Below, piece after piece: positions 12,321-24,606 of a stretch of 64,000 nucleotides of DNA. The translations under genes were made by a program, and so were the position numbers. Below the pieces are notes generated by a model. The model was not told the DNA's origin and ran no database searches. It saw nothing but the letters and a program-made list of their open reading frames with translations. Numbering within the stretch: the stretch's first letter is position 1; each line of letters starts with the position of its first letter. Origin of the DNA: Sialis fuliginosa (taxonomy: Eukaryota > Arthropoda > Insecta > Megaloptera > Sialidae). The stretch covers positions 868,001 to 932,000 of the forward strand of contig OY540814.1 of NCBI GenBank assembly GCA_961205875.1, given 5' to 3'.

Positions 12321-12812
12321 AAATATCCGTATGGAGAACCATACATGACTTCCATGTTCTTTCTATCTTTTTAAATATTTTATTTATATAACCTACTAAT
12401 ATGAATATACATAAATATCGTAATACATAAAAAAAACATATATATTTACGACGGTTATAGCAGTTATTGCCATTTGTATATAAATATAATCTAATGTCCT
12501 AATGTCAAAAACATAATACACATTCGTAGAACAACTAATTTGACAATTTGAATTTAGTTGCATTTGTTTCCAAGGCAGCATGAATTAGTGACGAATTAAT
12601 TAGTATTTAAAATATAAATTTTGAGGGTGGTTTCCACCCCTTCAATAGCTGTTTAGATACGTACAAATAATAAATGTCCTTTAAGTTCAATTGAACTACA
12701 AATGTACCAAGTCTTATCAAAATTAGTGAGATAATACTCGCAACGTTCACTTTTTAGACGATAAAAGTTACAAAATTTCGAATATTTCCAAAACCCCTAA
12801 TCCGATTAGCCC
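12321..12812 (+). repeat. Family C repeat
   Basis: Begins TATCCGTATGGAGAACCATA like 13861 and runs to CCAAAACCCCTAATCCGATT. The GAACATGGAAGT end is missing because the copy joins family N. The ORF at 12396-12581 on the minus strand is a chance frame. Confidence 0.7.
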
Positions 12813-12990
12813 CCCCTGAAAAATTATTTATTCAATAAATTTGTACATATTTTACTAGAGGGTGTCATTTTACATGTTCAGTAAAAATTTCAGATTTCTA
12901 GTTAATATAGTTTACAGCTATTTAGCTTTGAGTGAAAAGGACGGACTGACGGACGACAAAGTGAGAGAAACGCTTAAAAAAATTAATTTG
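12813..12990 (+). repeat. Family N repeat
   Basis: AAAAATTATTTATTCAATAA followed by TCATTTTACATGTTCAGTAA and a GGACGGACTGACGGACG tract. The same order is seen at 39897-40060. Confidence 0.55.
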
Positions 12991-13860
12991 CCTTTTTAAA
13001 AACCGACTAAAAAGCTGAAAATAAAATTCTATTAGACTCTTTTCGTACCAACATATTGCATTTTAAAAAAAGTTGATTTTGTTCATACTAGAAGAGTTTT
13101 AAAAAATGTCAAAGTTTTCTCATGAAGTAGACTCATGAGGGGGGATTGATCCCCTTATCCCCCCCTCCCTATCTACACCACTGTGTCCAGTTCAAAGACC
13201 GTCACTTTGATGACACCTCTCCCCTACAATATATGATGAACCGCTTGTACGTCGGTGGGAGCAACAAAACATCTCCAGTCAAGTAATGAACGTCGCAGTG
13301 CACTTGCACTAATTAAGTGTGAAATACTGATTCCGTTCTCGTATCACGTAACGAGTTTTAAATGTATACTTTTCATGACTGGCCATCTGGACGATTAGTA
13401 GCTCCCGCAGCAAGTACTACACCACTAGAATAAATAATGCGCGCGCCTAGTCTATTATATCAAGTTTAAATCATATTAATTTACTCGATCTTTACAATTT
13501 ATGAATCTACTTGCGCATTGGACCCGGTGTGGCCAGGGGATATAAATTTAATCTGTTATAAACCAATTAAACATTGTTAGATACCTCTCCGACGATTGTT
13601 TTTTTCCGAATAAAATTTACACAAAATATCCACTGCTCTATTAGTATAAACCGGAATAAAATCCGTTCAGTAATTACTGAGAAAATCGCGCACAGACAGA
13701 CACGCATACGACGCACCGATGAAACTCAGCAAACCAATATTTTACGGTTGAATTAGCTGGGGCAGATGTACCCTAACACTTATCAAGCCATTCCTTTGTT
13801 TGAACGGTATTTTTTTCTATCAAAAAATAATGTTTAATCAAAACACGATTAAAAAAATAA
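12991..13860. other. Unannotated DNA
   Basis: No element ends recognised. A CCCCTTATCCCCCCCTCCC patch lies near 13151, and 13190-13560 is of mixed composition. The ORF at 13574-13756 reads through a CAGACAGACACGCA tract and is not supported. Confidence 0.4.
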
Positions 13861-14546
13861 CAAATATCCGTATGGAGAACCATACATGACTTCCATGTTC
13901 TTTCTATCTTTTTAAATATAAATTATTTTGAAAATATTTTATTTATATAACCTACTATTAGGAATATACATTTCATAATACATAAAAAACATATATACTT
14001 ACGACGGTTACAGCTGTTAGTGCCATTTGTATATAAATATTAGTTTTCTAATGTCCTAATGTCAAAAACATTTGAAATTCAAATTTTAAGGGTGTTTTTC
14101 ACCCCTTCAATGACTGTTTAGGCACGTACAAATAATAAATGTCCCTCAAGTTCAATTGAACTGCAAATGTACCAAATCTAATCAAAATTAGTGAAATAAT
14201 GTTCATACTCACAATGTTCACTTTTTAGACGATAAAAGTTACAAAATTTCGAATATTTCCAAAACACCAAATCCGATTAGCACCAAAATCAATAGGTCTG
14301 GAGTACTCACTGAGACAAACATTTTCCTCAAAAATAATTCAGATCGGTGCATTTTTACAGTAGTTATCGTGAACGAAAGAAAATTCTACATCCGCACAGA
14401 CACACAGACACACGCACAGCCGCCATGCGGATATTAACTTTTCTTAAAGTTTTGAAGTTAGTACATTCAGAATCTGTCATTATCTCGGACACGATTTTTC
14501 GACGGTATTACAATACTTCCATTTCCTTCGGAACATGGAAGTAAAA
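13861..14546 (+). mobile_element. Family C element, most complete copy
   Basis: Subterminal inverted repeats ACTTCCATGTTC (13889-13900) and GAACATGGAAGT (14531-14542) enclose 654 bp. The copy shares its outer 20-bp lead TATCCGTATGGAGAACCATA with 12321, so the true end may lie further out. It contains the GGCACGTACAAATAATAAAT block, a CACACAGACACACGCACAG tract and no transposase. The ORFs at 14347, 14626 and 14636 are chance frames. Confidence 0.65.
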
Positions 14547-15010
14547 ATAAGCGTCACTTCGAAGGCTGTAACTTAAACAAGAGTACATAAAATGTCATGA
14601 AATTTTGACAGTATTCTAATAAAGATTGATACTCTATGGAAAGCATACGGATTTTTGTTTATGTAACCATTTCTATGTCGGCCCAAAGACTTTTCAGCCA
14701 TGCAGTAAAAAAATTAGAATTTTCATTTATAAAACCGAACCTAACTTCCCCAAAATCAAACATGCAACGCCATCTTCTTTCTCCTTCGAATCCCTACAAC
14801 TTTTATCGAACGCATATTTTTCTTAAATTGTTTTTTTTTCGAGTTAATCGTAGGTAATAGGCATGATACCAGTAACAAAGTATCACTGAAATTATAATTT
14901 TAAATAATGAAATAGGTTAAAAAGATTCTAAAAAATGTATTTATTTTTATATTAAAAGCGAGATTAATATGATTTTTGTTAAAACAAAACCACAAAATAC
15001 AGCAATCCGC
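14547..15010. other. AT-rich unannotated DNA
   Basis: No feature recognised. Confidence 0.35.
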
Positions 15011-15362
15011 CATGTTAGATAAAACACCAGTCAGAGTGGATGACGTCACTGTGATCTGCACTGTTTATAAATTATTTTGTGGTTTTAAATATCAATTTGC
15101 TCAGTTTTGTATTATCAAAACTAAAACCGAGAAACGTTAGCGATGGAACAAGGATTTATTATAGTTGACAAGGAGTGTTTACATAGGCGTGACGTCAAAA
15201 ATGCGCCATGACATCTGCAAGCGTTTTGGTGTCAAATTCAAATTTTTTTTTAAAAGAGTCAATTTTTGTGATTAAACCTTTATTTTCAGTAGAAATAAGT
15301 ATTTTTTTGGAAATAGGAGACACGTAAGATCATCATAAAATAATTTTTAAAAATTAGGCATC
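15011..15362 (-). repeat. Dispersed repeat family M, copy 2
   Basis: Reverse complement of 391-744. Both TGACGTCA octamers are conserved (15041-15048 and 15190-15197). Confidence 0.65.
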
Positions 15363-15648
15363 ATGCCTATTGTCCCTTAGAACGTGCCATTTTGTTTCTA
15401 AAAAATATTTATTTATCAAAAACCTGTTAAAATGTAATCAGGCATAAACTACTTAATGACAGTTAAAGATAACAGAAAGAACAAGTGTAAATAAAAACAG
15501 TAATAAATTATCATAAAAATAATTAATACATTTATGACAAGTATGTAATCTTTTCACGCCTACTTTTCTTCTCATTAAAAATAAAATAATTATTCAGAAA
15601 AAGACAACAGTCTTGTGATTTTTGTTTGCTTTTACAAATGTGCATATA

Positions 15649-16447
15649 GGGGAAAGTCGGTTAATTTAGACAATTTTTTAAAATTAAGATATTTAGTTTA
15701 CCTACTAGGTTTAGATTTAGACAAATTATTTTTTTATGAAATGCAACAGCAGTTGATATATTTTGCTTTTATTAAGTATTAATCAACATAATTATTATAA
15801 ACTCGACAAAAATCAACAAAATGTGAAATCGGAGTTTTGTTTCAATTTAGCCAACCAGTACTGTAAATTGGACTTTAATAGAATATTATCTTAAATACAC
15901 CTGTAAACAAAACATAATATATATTTATGAATTACAGACTAGCAAACAATTATTTATCATAAGTATTAAAACTAAAAACTATAAGAAATCAGTTTCGTTA
16001 CATTATTTCATTTAAATTATTCAAGAAAGACAATCATCACATATGTCAGGATTATTGGTATAACATTCATGATTCGAGCTATGGCAACTACGTGCGGTCC
16101 ATTTTAACCAACAGTGTGAAAAGTGAGAAAAAAAATATAACCTATCAAAGCTGTCAATCAATCCATGACAGTTAATTGCTGATAAATTGCTGCTGGAAAC
16201 TATAAATTAAAAACGCTGTATGCTTACTTTTGTACTAACTACACCCTTAGCACGAATCACTCAAAATTACATCAAAAATCATTTATTTACATTTGCGGAA
16301 ACAAAACACTAACATTCAACATATCAAGGAAAACAATATAACCGATATGCAATAAAGTTAGGCGCCTATTTCACGGTGTTGCCATTTCAGAAATCAGAAA
16401 ACTACTTTTCGAGATATAAGGGTGGTCCAATATACCATACTTTCCCC
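15649..16447. mobile_element. TA-flanked MITE with GGGGAAAGT ends
   Basis: Starts GGGGAAAGTCGG and ends CATACTTTCCCC. The outer 9 bp are perfect inverted repeats and TA flanks both sides (15647-15648 and 16448-16449). Inside, phrases such as TTAATTTAGAC, CAATTTAGCCAACC and GGTCCATTTTAACCAAC look like internal echoes of the end. 799 bp, no transposase. The purine-rich end resembles the pogo-like element at 23120. Confidence 0.75.
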
Positions 16448-17423
16448 TATGTACATAGTGTGCATATATGTTTATGTGGCTAAATACTTTGTGTACTTGT
16501 GTTTAGTAAATTTTAATTAATCTTCTACGCTGAAAACTGTGAAAAGGTTTTACACTTCGTTGCCCGCTAGAAAAAAAAGCTTTCAGTTCAAAGAAACTGA
16601 ATAAAAAAAAATGTCGTTTCTACTGGACGTTATTAATTCTGTTTCCACGACGCTGATTGTGTCCACTTTTAACTATATTTTAGTTGTTGACTGCGGTATT
16701 TCTGATTTATTTTTGCACGTTATGTTTTAATTAATATGGTATATTTGAAGTTTTCGAATAATTTATTTCTTATACTCGTACGCACAAATATTTATATCAA
16801 GAAATATATTGAAATAATTTTTATATATTTTAACTAGTGTACTATGCCAAAGAAGTTATAATGTTATTAAATATTTCTCTTAGGTCGCTACGCTATTACA
16901 TTATCAAAGAAATATGTCAAAAAACTGTAATATAGGCAAGGTTATTAAACTATACAGGTTGGCTCGTAACTAAGCAGTTTAGTAGAGGGAATAGAGACAT
17001 AAATAGTGATGCATTCGGGAAGTTGGATTTTTTTGGATTTTCTCTTTACATGTTCGAAGATGAGTTAAAAATCAAAAATTTGGAAAAATCGGCTATGTGC
17101 GTCCTGAGAAAATTGCATAATTGTGCATTTTTGATACATTTCGAATGTATCGCTAGACTGTTTTTGTAATATCTCCGGTTCTATAGGTCGTAGGAAAAAA
17201 ATAATTAAAATACTTATAAGTTAATAGACTATAGAACTACATAGGTAGCGTTACTTTTCAAACGCATCATAACTTCAAAAATAAAAATAAATGTCGAAAT
17301 TTTTTTTTTATCACTAATAATGCAATAATTAATGTAAAAATGAAGGAATTTTTACGAAAATAAGATAAAATATATATTTTTATGTTATAAATACGTTTTC
17401 TAACTTTAAAACGCCTTGTTAGC
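16448..17423. other. AT-rich unannotated DNA
   Basis: About 1 kb with no feature recognised. Confidence 0.4.
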
Positions 17424-18708
17424 CATAGACATAGAGAATGGACAGTGCATTATGTATTAACACAATGGTGTAACATCTGTTCAAAAAGTGAGTGAGAGAG
17501 ATGCAGTGTGGTTTGGAATATATCTATCTCTTTTTCTAAAAATCTGATAGGTGGCTTACTATATTTCAGGGTAGTATTTCTGTTCGATATATTTTTATAA
17601 ATCTATCTTGTGGTTTTTGTGCAATAAGTTTTTTTATTAGAAAATTAAATAATATAAACAATAAACATACTATAATGGTTCATATTTCATCGAGGAAATT
17701 TAAAAAAAACATCTATTGATCTGATAGAAATTTGCAAAATTATGAATGGATATTGCGGGAAAATAACATTTTTGATTTTTTTGATATTAAGTTATATTAC
17801 GAAGCTACGAAAAAGGAAGAATTTAACCTCTTTATATATGACGGATTCCACGGTCGATCAGACAGAGCGCTCGCGCGGGCCTTTTTTAATATATCGCTAC
17901 TTTTCTATCTCGCTGTGTCCAGCGCCCACGGGGCTACAAAAAAAATCTGCATACGTAATTGGATAGATTTTTGTCCGCTCTTTTTAATGGTGTCCTCAAT
18001 TTTCCCGGAAAATGCATTTTTCACCGAGAAAATCGACTTCAAAGTTAAAGCGATTTATCGGAAAATATGTATCTTTCGAACCTGGCTTAAGTTATATCAG
18101 TAAGTAAATACGCCTCTGCACGAATGCAAAAATGCAAAAGACTATTAAATTTAAACATTACGTGCGTTGTAGCGCTGTTTATAGCAGCATGCGCGGCCGC
18201 AAAACCACGTTGTTCGATGTTTATTCGTTAATAACTTTTGAACCGTTAAAGTCTCCATCCTGAAATTTCGCACAGATGTTCATCATTAGATTATCTATCA
18301 ATTGATATAACTTAAGCCAGGTTCGAAAGATACATATTTTCCGATAAATCGCTTTAACTTTGAAGTCGATTTTCTTGGTGAAAAATGCATTTTCCGGGAA
18401 AAATGAGGACACCATTAGAAAGAGCAGACAAAAATCTATCCAATTACGTATGCAGATTTTTTTTGTAGCCCCGTGGGCGCTGGACACAGCGAGATAGAAA
18501 AGTAGCGATACATTAAAAAAGGCCCGCGCGAGCGCTCTGTCTGATCGAGCGTGGAATCCGTCATATATCTATGAATATTTTTAATGTTCGGGGCCAAGAA
18601 TGAAATAGTTACACTCCTGTTTAAAAAAAGGACAAGTATATTCCAAACCTGTTTCTATCTCTTTCTTTTGACACGACTCTGTTCTCGAGTCCATTTTCTA
18701 TGGCTATG
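17424..18708. mobile_element. Palindromic element with CATAGACATAGAGAATGGAC ends
   Basis: Ends CATAGACATAGAGAATGGAC (17424-17443) and, inverted at the right end, CATAGCCATAGAAAATGGAC match at 18 of 20 positions. Internally, 17818-18101 and 18302-18585 are near-identical inverted arms of about 285 bp around a 200-bp GC-richer spacer containing GCATGCGCGGCCGC. The 123-residue ORF at 17732-18103 and the minus ORF at 18221-18487 encode the same peptide from the two arms and have no recognisable domain. A truncated relative starts at 36150. Confidence 0.7.
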
Positions 18709-19271
18709 TTGTTAGCCAAAATAAAAAAAACACGTGTTTAATGTTTTTCGATGTATTACGTGTATGCAAAGTTTAAAAATATCGGCGAATTGTATTCGAA
18801 CAATTTACACTGACAAAGTAAATACAATAAAAAAAGTACCTTCTTAAACGTCAAATATAAATGTAAAAACGTACTTAAAAATACATTAATGAACAAAATG
18901 TTTTAAATATTTTAAATACCAAACTACACAGAGAAATGCAAACAAAAGGAAATGCTTTTTCTGATGTTGATACTAAAAAAACTATTATGAATAAAATAAA
19001 AAACAAACAAAACATAAAAACGCGTAACGGCTATCAGATGGCAGCACCGACAATTGTTGGCTTGTTAAATGCGACCCTTCACGACACGCGTTTCTAACAT
19101 ACAATTTTAATTTTTATTTTACTTACATATATTTTTTTACTACCTCATCACCGAAAGCAATTACTTTTTTTTATAAAACGCATTTTTATTTTTAATCCAA
19201 AGAAATAATTTGTGATATTCAAACACAGAATTATTAATTTATTATTGCTAACCAATAAACGTAAGCTATTT
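18709..19271. other. AT-rich unannotated DNA
   Basis: No feature recognised. Confidence 0.35.
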
Positions 19272-20015
19272 TTACTTTCTTATACCATGTATATGAAATA
19301 TACATTAGTATAAGTAAGTATAGTGAAGCCGATTTTTTTCGAACTCCGGATTTTGACGGAATTATCTATTTTAACCTTCCCTGAATCCATTCTGACTATT
19401 TTCGCCATGATGTCTGTGTGTCCGTCTGTCTGTCTGTCTGTCTGTAAGCGCTGTAACTCAAATACGACAAATCGTAGAAGGGTGATATTTTATATTTAAG
19501 ATTAATTTTTGGCTGGGAAGAAAACGTCCTATTTTTGAAAACGATCTTTCAACCGGATACGGATGTTTACCTACGTCGATTTTTTAATTTTTCGAATTAC
19601 TCTGAAACAGTGCGAAATAGAGAAAAATAGTCAAGTTAAAAAATGTAGGTAATATCTATATCTATAATTTATGTTCTATTCATTTTTTTGTAAAAACGAA
19701 TTTTTGAAAAAAAAAATTATTATTATTCAAATGGTTCATAACAGAGGAGAAATATCTGCCATGAGTGTCATGAGACTTTCTTATACGTATTACAGAAATT
19801 GAACAGTGTGTGTATTTGCCGTAGGTAACATGGGACTTTCTTATACGTAATACTGAGAGTGAACTGTGTAGGTGAATATGGAGAGAATAATATTACCTAT
19901 ATTATTCATTTTGTTAGAAATGTTTTAATAAACAAAGAATCACGTATACAATTCACTGTTAGGTTAGGTTAGGTTAGGTATAAGAAAGTCCCGTGGTTCC
20001 CAAGGCAGATATTTT
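19272..20015 (+). repeat. Family G repeat, plus copy
   Basis: Begins TTACTTTCTTATACCATG and ends GTATAAGAAAGTCCCGTGG. Includes (GTCT)n at 19423-19445 and three internal GGGACTTTCTTATACG-type repeats. A (TTAGG)n run (19962-19981) sits just inside the right end; the minus copy at 5592 lacks the run. Confidence 0.7.
19962..19981 (+). repeat. Internal (TTAGG)n tract
   Basis: About four tandem copies of the insect telomeric pentamer. A shorter run is at about 37352. These are interstitial microsatellites, not a chromosome end. Confidence 0.7.
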
Positions 20016-20490
20016 TTTTTATATTCTCGCATTTTAATGTTTTAATAATGAAAATTATTATTTATTAAGTAAGTTATAATGTTCCTTCTAATTTTCTTAT
20101 CTTAAAATTTAGTTTTCTATGGAAAGTTGATTTTTGAAGCAGGAAATATGACTAAAAAATATTGAATTTTAGATTTCGTTAAAAGTACGTTTTTTTGTAT
20201 AGAAGATGAGCTGAAAAGTTGAAATTTTCAAACCGCAGGTCTGTATCTCAAACTATTTTCGAGATATTGCCTCTCAAAGTTTCAGTTTTTTTCAAAATTT
20301 TGGAGAAAAATAGCCGTAACTTTTGAACGTGTGGTTGGAATTGATTTTAGTTGACGAATTTGAAATCAGAGTGTCAAAATCTATATAATGACATGTATAA
20401 TACTTCAGACAAAAAAAAATTGACCAAAAATCGACATTATTTTAATTTTTTCGATTTTTTGCGAAATTTTTTTTGTCGAGTTTTAAAGTA

Positions 20491-21044
20491 CAGGGGCCGA
20501 AACAAGTTCAGTGTTCAAAAATACTGATTTTACTAACACAGAAATCCAAAAATACTGACTTTTACTGACTATCTGAACCGAGTTAAAATATATAGGTGTT
20601 ATGTATTAAAAAAATACTTTTATAATTATTGGCCTCCACCATCCCCTTAGTACCTTTTTATTATGTTCATAACAAAAGTAACAAACATTACAGTTAATTT
20701 TTGTTAATTTTTCTCACCGAACTTGGCATTGCCAGTGCTAGGGTGAGATTATGTTGTTTATATGTTACAATGTGTATAAAATATACATATGTTACAATTA
20801 TGTCATAAAATATATTCTAAAAGTTGGTAATAAATAAACAATACAAATAATTTAACAAAATAGAACATTATTTATAATTTGAATATATTTTTCACGATAA
20901 TTGTGTCATTTTGAAAACAAATAGTGAGTTTTTTCACGATAAATAGGGCTCTGATGTGAAAACTTTGAGTGCCAAACCCAAAAAACCACCATTTTTCCAA
21001 AAAAACTTACTTTTATTGATTTTACTGACCAGTTTTGACCCTTG
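20491..21044 (+). mobile_element. Family B MITE, copy 1
   Basis: Starts CAGGGGCCGAAACAAGTTCA and ends GGTTTTGACCC-like sequence (CAGTTTTGACCCTTG). Flanked by 6-bp repeats AAAGTA / GAAGTA. About 554 bp, rich in AATACTGATTTTACTAAC phrases at both ends, no ORF. Copy 2 is at 47634-48488. Confidence 0.65.
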
Positions 21045-21117
21045 GAAGTATTTTACATGTCATTATATAGATTTTGACACAATGATTTCAAATTCGTCAA
21101 CTAAAATCAATTCCAAC

Positions 21118-22523
21118 TAGAGTTGGGCATTTTAGTTGATGACAGAGAGCGCTCCCTTTAGTTCAGTGGTCTTTAATGAACTAGTTCGTTCTTCTAGCTC
21201 TTTTAGTTCATAGAATTTTTTTCCGGACTATACGATAACAATTTATTGATTTAGATATATCGGATTGTTGGATTTTTAATCCATAATTAAATTGTTTAAT
21301 TAGTAATTTTGTACTATTATTTATTTCAACAAACTATAGAAATGCAAAGTTATAGACAAGATCGATATTTTCAAATGTATATGTATATTTGCAATAATCT
21401 TTTTTTTAAATCAAACCCTCGATATATATGAAAATTTTGAAACATTTTCAATGATACATTATTTATTGTATAGTCATTTAAGCAATATTTTTAAATTTCA
21501 TTAAAATCTGTGACATTCCTTTTTGTTGATTGTCATAAAATAATATAAAAATCACGTGTTTTTAACAGACATTGAATTCATGTGAACTAAAAAAATTCAA
21601 TATAATATATCTTTAGTAAAATAAATTCAAAATTGGTAATAAAGTATTGAAAACGTAAATTTTTTAAACATAAAAATGGTACAATTTCATTTTTAGAACA
21701 GTGTATTTGAAGTGTATCGGGAACTATTGAACTAAAAGAGCGGAGCGCATACGAACTAGTTCCTCTAGTTCTCGTATGGGAGCGCTCTTTTCAACTACAG
21801 TCGGGACTCATTTATTTTAAACCTTCTGAATCATTTGACTCGCGTTTATTTTAAGTCGAGAGGGGCTCACACCAAGTTATGTATAGATCCTTGACCAATC
21901 AGCGTTGGCGCGGGAATTGGCGTCAACACGAATACATATTCAAATGTTGTAAATTTATAATAGAATATCAAATACAAGAAATCCTTTATTTATTCTTGTC
22001 TTCGTATTTTTTGATATTTTAACAACATATACAATCAAAGAAGTACAAATTCGACATTGCAAAATCATGAAAAAGCTATCACAGACAATTTTGTCTATTC
22101 GGGAAGTGTCATTTTTACTATTCTTAAGTTGGCAATACGTTCTGTGATGTCAAACATTTGAATACGTCTTCGTGGTGACTTGAAATCCCGCGCCAACGCT
22201 GATTGGTCAAGGAGCTATAGAGACTATGTATGTAAACCTTGGTATTTAATATTTATCGTTAATAGTTAATCGTGATAGTGAAATAATTTTACTTTACTTT
22301 TAATTTCGAATATGAGCAAGGTAACGAGTGACGACGGTGATAAGTGTCTCTAATTAATTCTATAAAAATTTCAAAAATATGTTCGTTTACGCCATGACTC
22401 GAGAATGGTGGGAGGTGAAGGAGGAGAAAAAATTTACAATAAACAAAAGTCGGCATTTACGATAAACGAGAGTTACAATAAACGAGTCCCGACTGTAGTT
22501 CGTTCGTGAACTACACAAGTCTT
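21118..22523. mobile_element. hAT-like element, 8-bp target duplication
   Basis: Flanked by ATTCCAAC on both sides (21110-21117 and 22524-22531), a perfect 8-bp duplication as made by hAT transposases. Starts TAGAGTTGGGCA, a typical hAT-type beginning; the right end is more diverged. Contains GAACTAGTTC-type repeats and a further TA-flanked element (21798-22495). No transposase. Confidence 0.7.
21798..22495. mobile_element. TA-flanked MITE nested in the hAT-like element
   Basis: Ends CAGTCGGGACTC / GAGTCCCGACTG are perfect inverted repeats flanked by TA (21796-21797 and 22496-22497). A second, internal inverted repeat pairs GACCAATCAGCGTTGGCGCG (21893-21912) with its complement at about 22191-22210. 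698 bp, no transposase. Confidence 0.75.
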
Positions 22524-22585
22524 ATTCCAACTGTTCAAAAGTTACAGCTATTTTTCATACCTGCGGTTTGTTTTTGAAGTAAGCA

Positions 22586-23119
22586 AAGGTGGCAGCCCCA
22601 GTTACATATAAACTTTTCTACAATTTCATAATCTCTAAACCAACCTAAAACATAAATTATTCTAATCCCCGAAACTAACCCAACGAAAGATACTAAAACA
22701 TGTATAAATCAAAATAATACGGTCCAAAGCTTAACTCGATTGTGTACGGCAACATCTTAAATTCATTAACGTCAAGCGCCAAAGACAGCTCTTCAAATGC
22801 AAAAAGCAAACTCCTGATATTAATTTACATATGAATCGTGCGCCAAGTGTCGCCCATTTGTTGCCGTCTTGCGTGTAATATCTACCTGCCTGATTTAATT
22901 TGGAACAATGCGATATGATACATGTTGAGAATTAACTACACAAACCAACACACTGACAACTTATTATGTGTGAATTGTTTCAAATGTATTATTACATGTC
23001 TGCATATGTATGAGATGATACACAGGGTGGTCCATTTAACCACAATTTGACCATCCCATATATCTTACCAGCTTTTAGAGTTATGAGAAAATTGTCGAGA
23101 TGCAATTTATAATCCAGTA
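22586..23119. other. Unannotated DNA
   Basis: CACAGGGTGGTCCATTTAACC at 23021 resembles the end of a transposon, but no partner was found. The stretch at 22740-22930 has more even composition than its neighbours and is not seen elsewhere in the window. Confidence 0.35.
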
Positions 23120-23296
23120 GGGGAGAAGTGGGAGAGTTCATCCTCTGGGAGACTTGATCACCCATAGATATTTTGACAACAATAGTATTTGAAACCTTTA
23201 TGTTAGCAACAATACGTAGCAGTCTTATTAAGACAACGTCAGGAACTATTATATAGTGTTTTTCATAAGCTCACATTGGTACGTAACCATTAAAAA

Positions 23297-24098
23297 ACAT
23301 CTGCCAAGTAAATGCACAGTGCTTCCTCGTGCTTAATTCACTAAAACCGATTGTGTTCAGATAAATTGCCTGGCATTGGTTAACCATTTAATTTTTATAT
23401 AAATTTTACTAAAAAATCTTAGTTCGAATTTTTTCTTAAAACGCACCTGAATATTTTTTCATATATTTTTAATTTTTTGACAATTTCAATCTAAATCTAA
23501 ATTTATGCAAATGTCAAAATGACATTTAAAACGTCAAAGTGACATTTAAAACGCCAAAGTGACATTTAAAACGTCAAAATGACACTTAATATATCCAATC
23601 AAATATCAATTTAGAAAAACAAAACACGAATTTTTAAAATTAATTTAGATAAATCTTTGTAAGGGAATATTTTACAACAAACGTAGTAGACCCATATTAT
23701 AGGAAATTTAATTCTCTATAAAAAATATTCTATAAAATTTTCTCGTAACATGTGTCGTTCTTGAGATATCTTGAAAAAAGAAATATTTTGGGGTGTCACC
23801 CCTCCCCCTTACACACGATTTTGATGATTTTGAAATGGGACCGTCCTCAAACCAAACCCAACCATCCGACCAAGTTTCAATAATATCGGTTCAGTGGTTC
23901 ATGAGTTATGCGTGTGACAAGGATTCAGGGGACAGACGGACGGACGGACGGACAGACAGACAGACACGGAACGAAAAGTGTTTGTCTTGACGTGAAATGG
24001 ATAAATAAATTTAAAATTTTGAAATTGGAGAACTTTTTTTTTGTCTCAATCTGAAACGATCACATAGCTTCTCGTATCTTCGATATTGCGAGGAAGCA
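23297..24098 (+). repeat. Family A repeat nested in the pogo-like transposon
   Basis: Near full-length copy with four GTCAAAATGACATTTAAAAC-type units. Pogo-derived sequence lies on both sides, so this copy inserted after the pogo-like element. The ORF at 23793-23990 reads through the GGAC/CAGA tract and is a chance frame. Confidence 0.75.
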
Positions 24099-24402
24099 AA
24101 AATTGCGCAATCAAACATTTATTACAGTTTTAAGTGCAATATGTGTGTTAATCTATTACGACGTAAGTACGTTATATTTTTTAAATTTGTTTTAGCATGA
24201 AGTCTCCAAAAATAAGTCACTGATAGCGAATATCAAGGTTCCTTAAAGATTTTGTAATAATCTCAAAAATAAACTGCAAAGTAGATATGGGGATACTTGA
24301 TCCCCTTTAGTCGGGGAGATTTGATCCCGGGAATCAATGTAGTTAAAGTTATGAATATACATATGTATAGTTTAGTAAGTAGGTACTATTTGTCTACAGG
24401 GC

Positions 24403-24606
24403 ATGCCGCGGAATTATAAAAGGAAGTGTGGAGCTAAAGTGAGACCAGCAATAGATAGCGAGAAGCTAGAAGAAGCAGTTATATCTGTAATAAAAGATAA
24501 TACATCTTTTAAGGGTACCGCTAAAAGATTTGGTTTGAATGTAATGACTTTAAAAAGATATGTTAGGTCAAGCTTGTCCAACCCGCGGCCCTCGAGCATA
24601 ATTTAA
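24403..24606 (+). pseudogene. N-terminal Psq-HTH fragment of a pogo-like transposase
   Basis: The 67-residue frame starts MPRNYKRKCGAKVRPAID and continues through LEEAVISVIKDNTSFKGTA and KRFGLNVMTLKRYV. This fits the helix-turn-helix of the Psq/CENP-B-like DNA-binding domain (roughly residues 15-55): alternating Ala/Val/Leu core positions, a TAKRFGL turn and a TLKRY recognition helix. In pogo-superfamily transposases this domain sits at the N terminus and binds the transposon ends. The last residues (after YVR, from 24569) come from an inserted hAT-like element. Beyond its target duplication the original frame resumes at 25775 as VRSQKANADTISYK and ends at 25868-25870. No DDE catalytic domain is present. 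The ATG at 24403 is chosen because the PRNYKRK start is usual for these proteins. A domesticated host gene is unlikely given the flanking inverted repeats. Confidence 0.75.

Larger units (their letters stand above)
20190..22585. mobile_element. Palindromic element interrupted by three insertions
   Basis: The left arm (about 20192-20412) is matched in inverse by 21045-21117 plus 22532-22580. Shared blocks include CAAACCGCAGGT, TAGCTGTAACTTTTGAAC-like sequence, and TGACATGTATAATACTTC / GAAGTATTTTACATGTCA. The right arm is split by a hAT-like element, and the centre carries a family B element. This reading rests on the arms pairing correctly once the insertions are set aside. Confidence 0.6.

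Noticed and set aside
17732-18103. Longest plus-strand ORF of the region (123 residues)
   Set aside because: It lies in one arm of a palindrome, its peptide is repeated from the other arm on the minus strand, and it shows no domain or start context.
19962-19981. Chromosome end
   Set aside because: Only about four TTAGG units embedded in a dispersed repeat.
23793-23990. ORF containing DRRTDGRTDRQTR
   Set aside because: Translation of the GGAC/CAGA simple repeat in family A.
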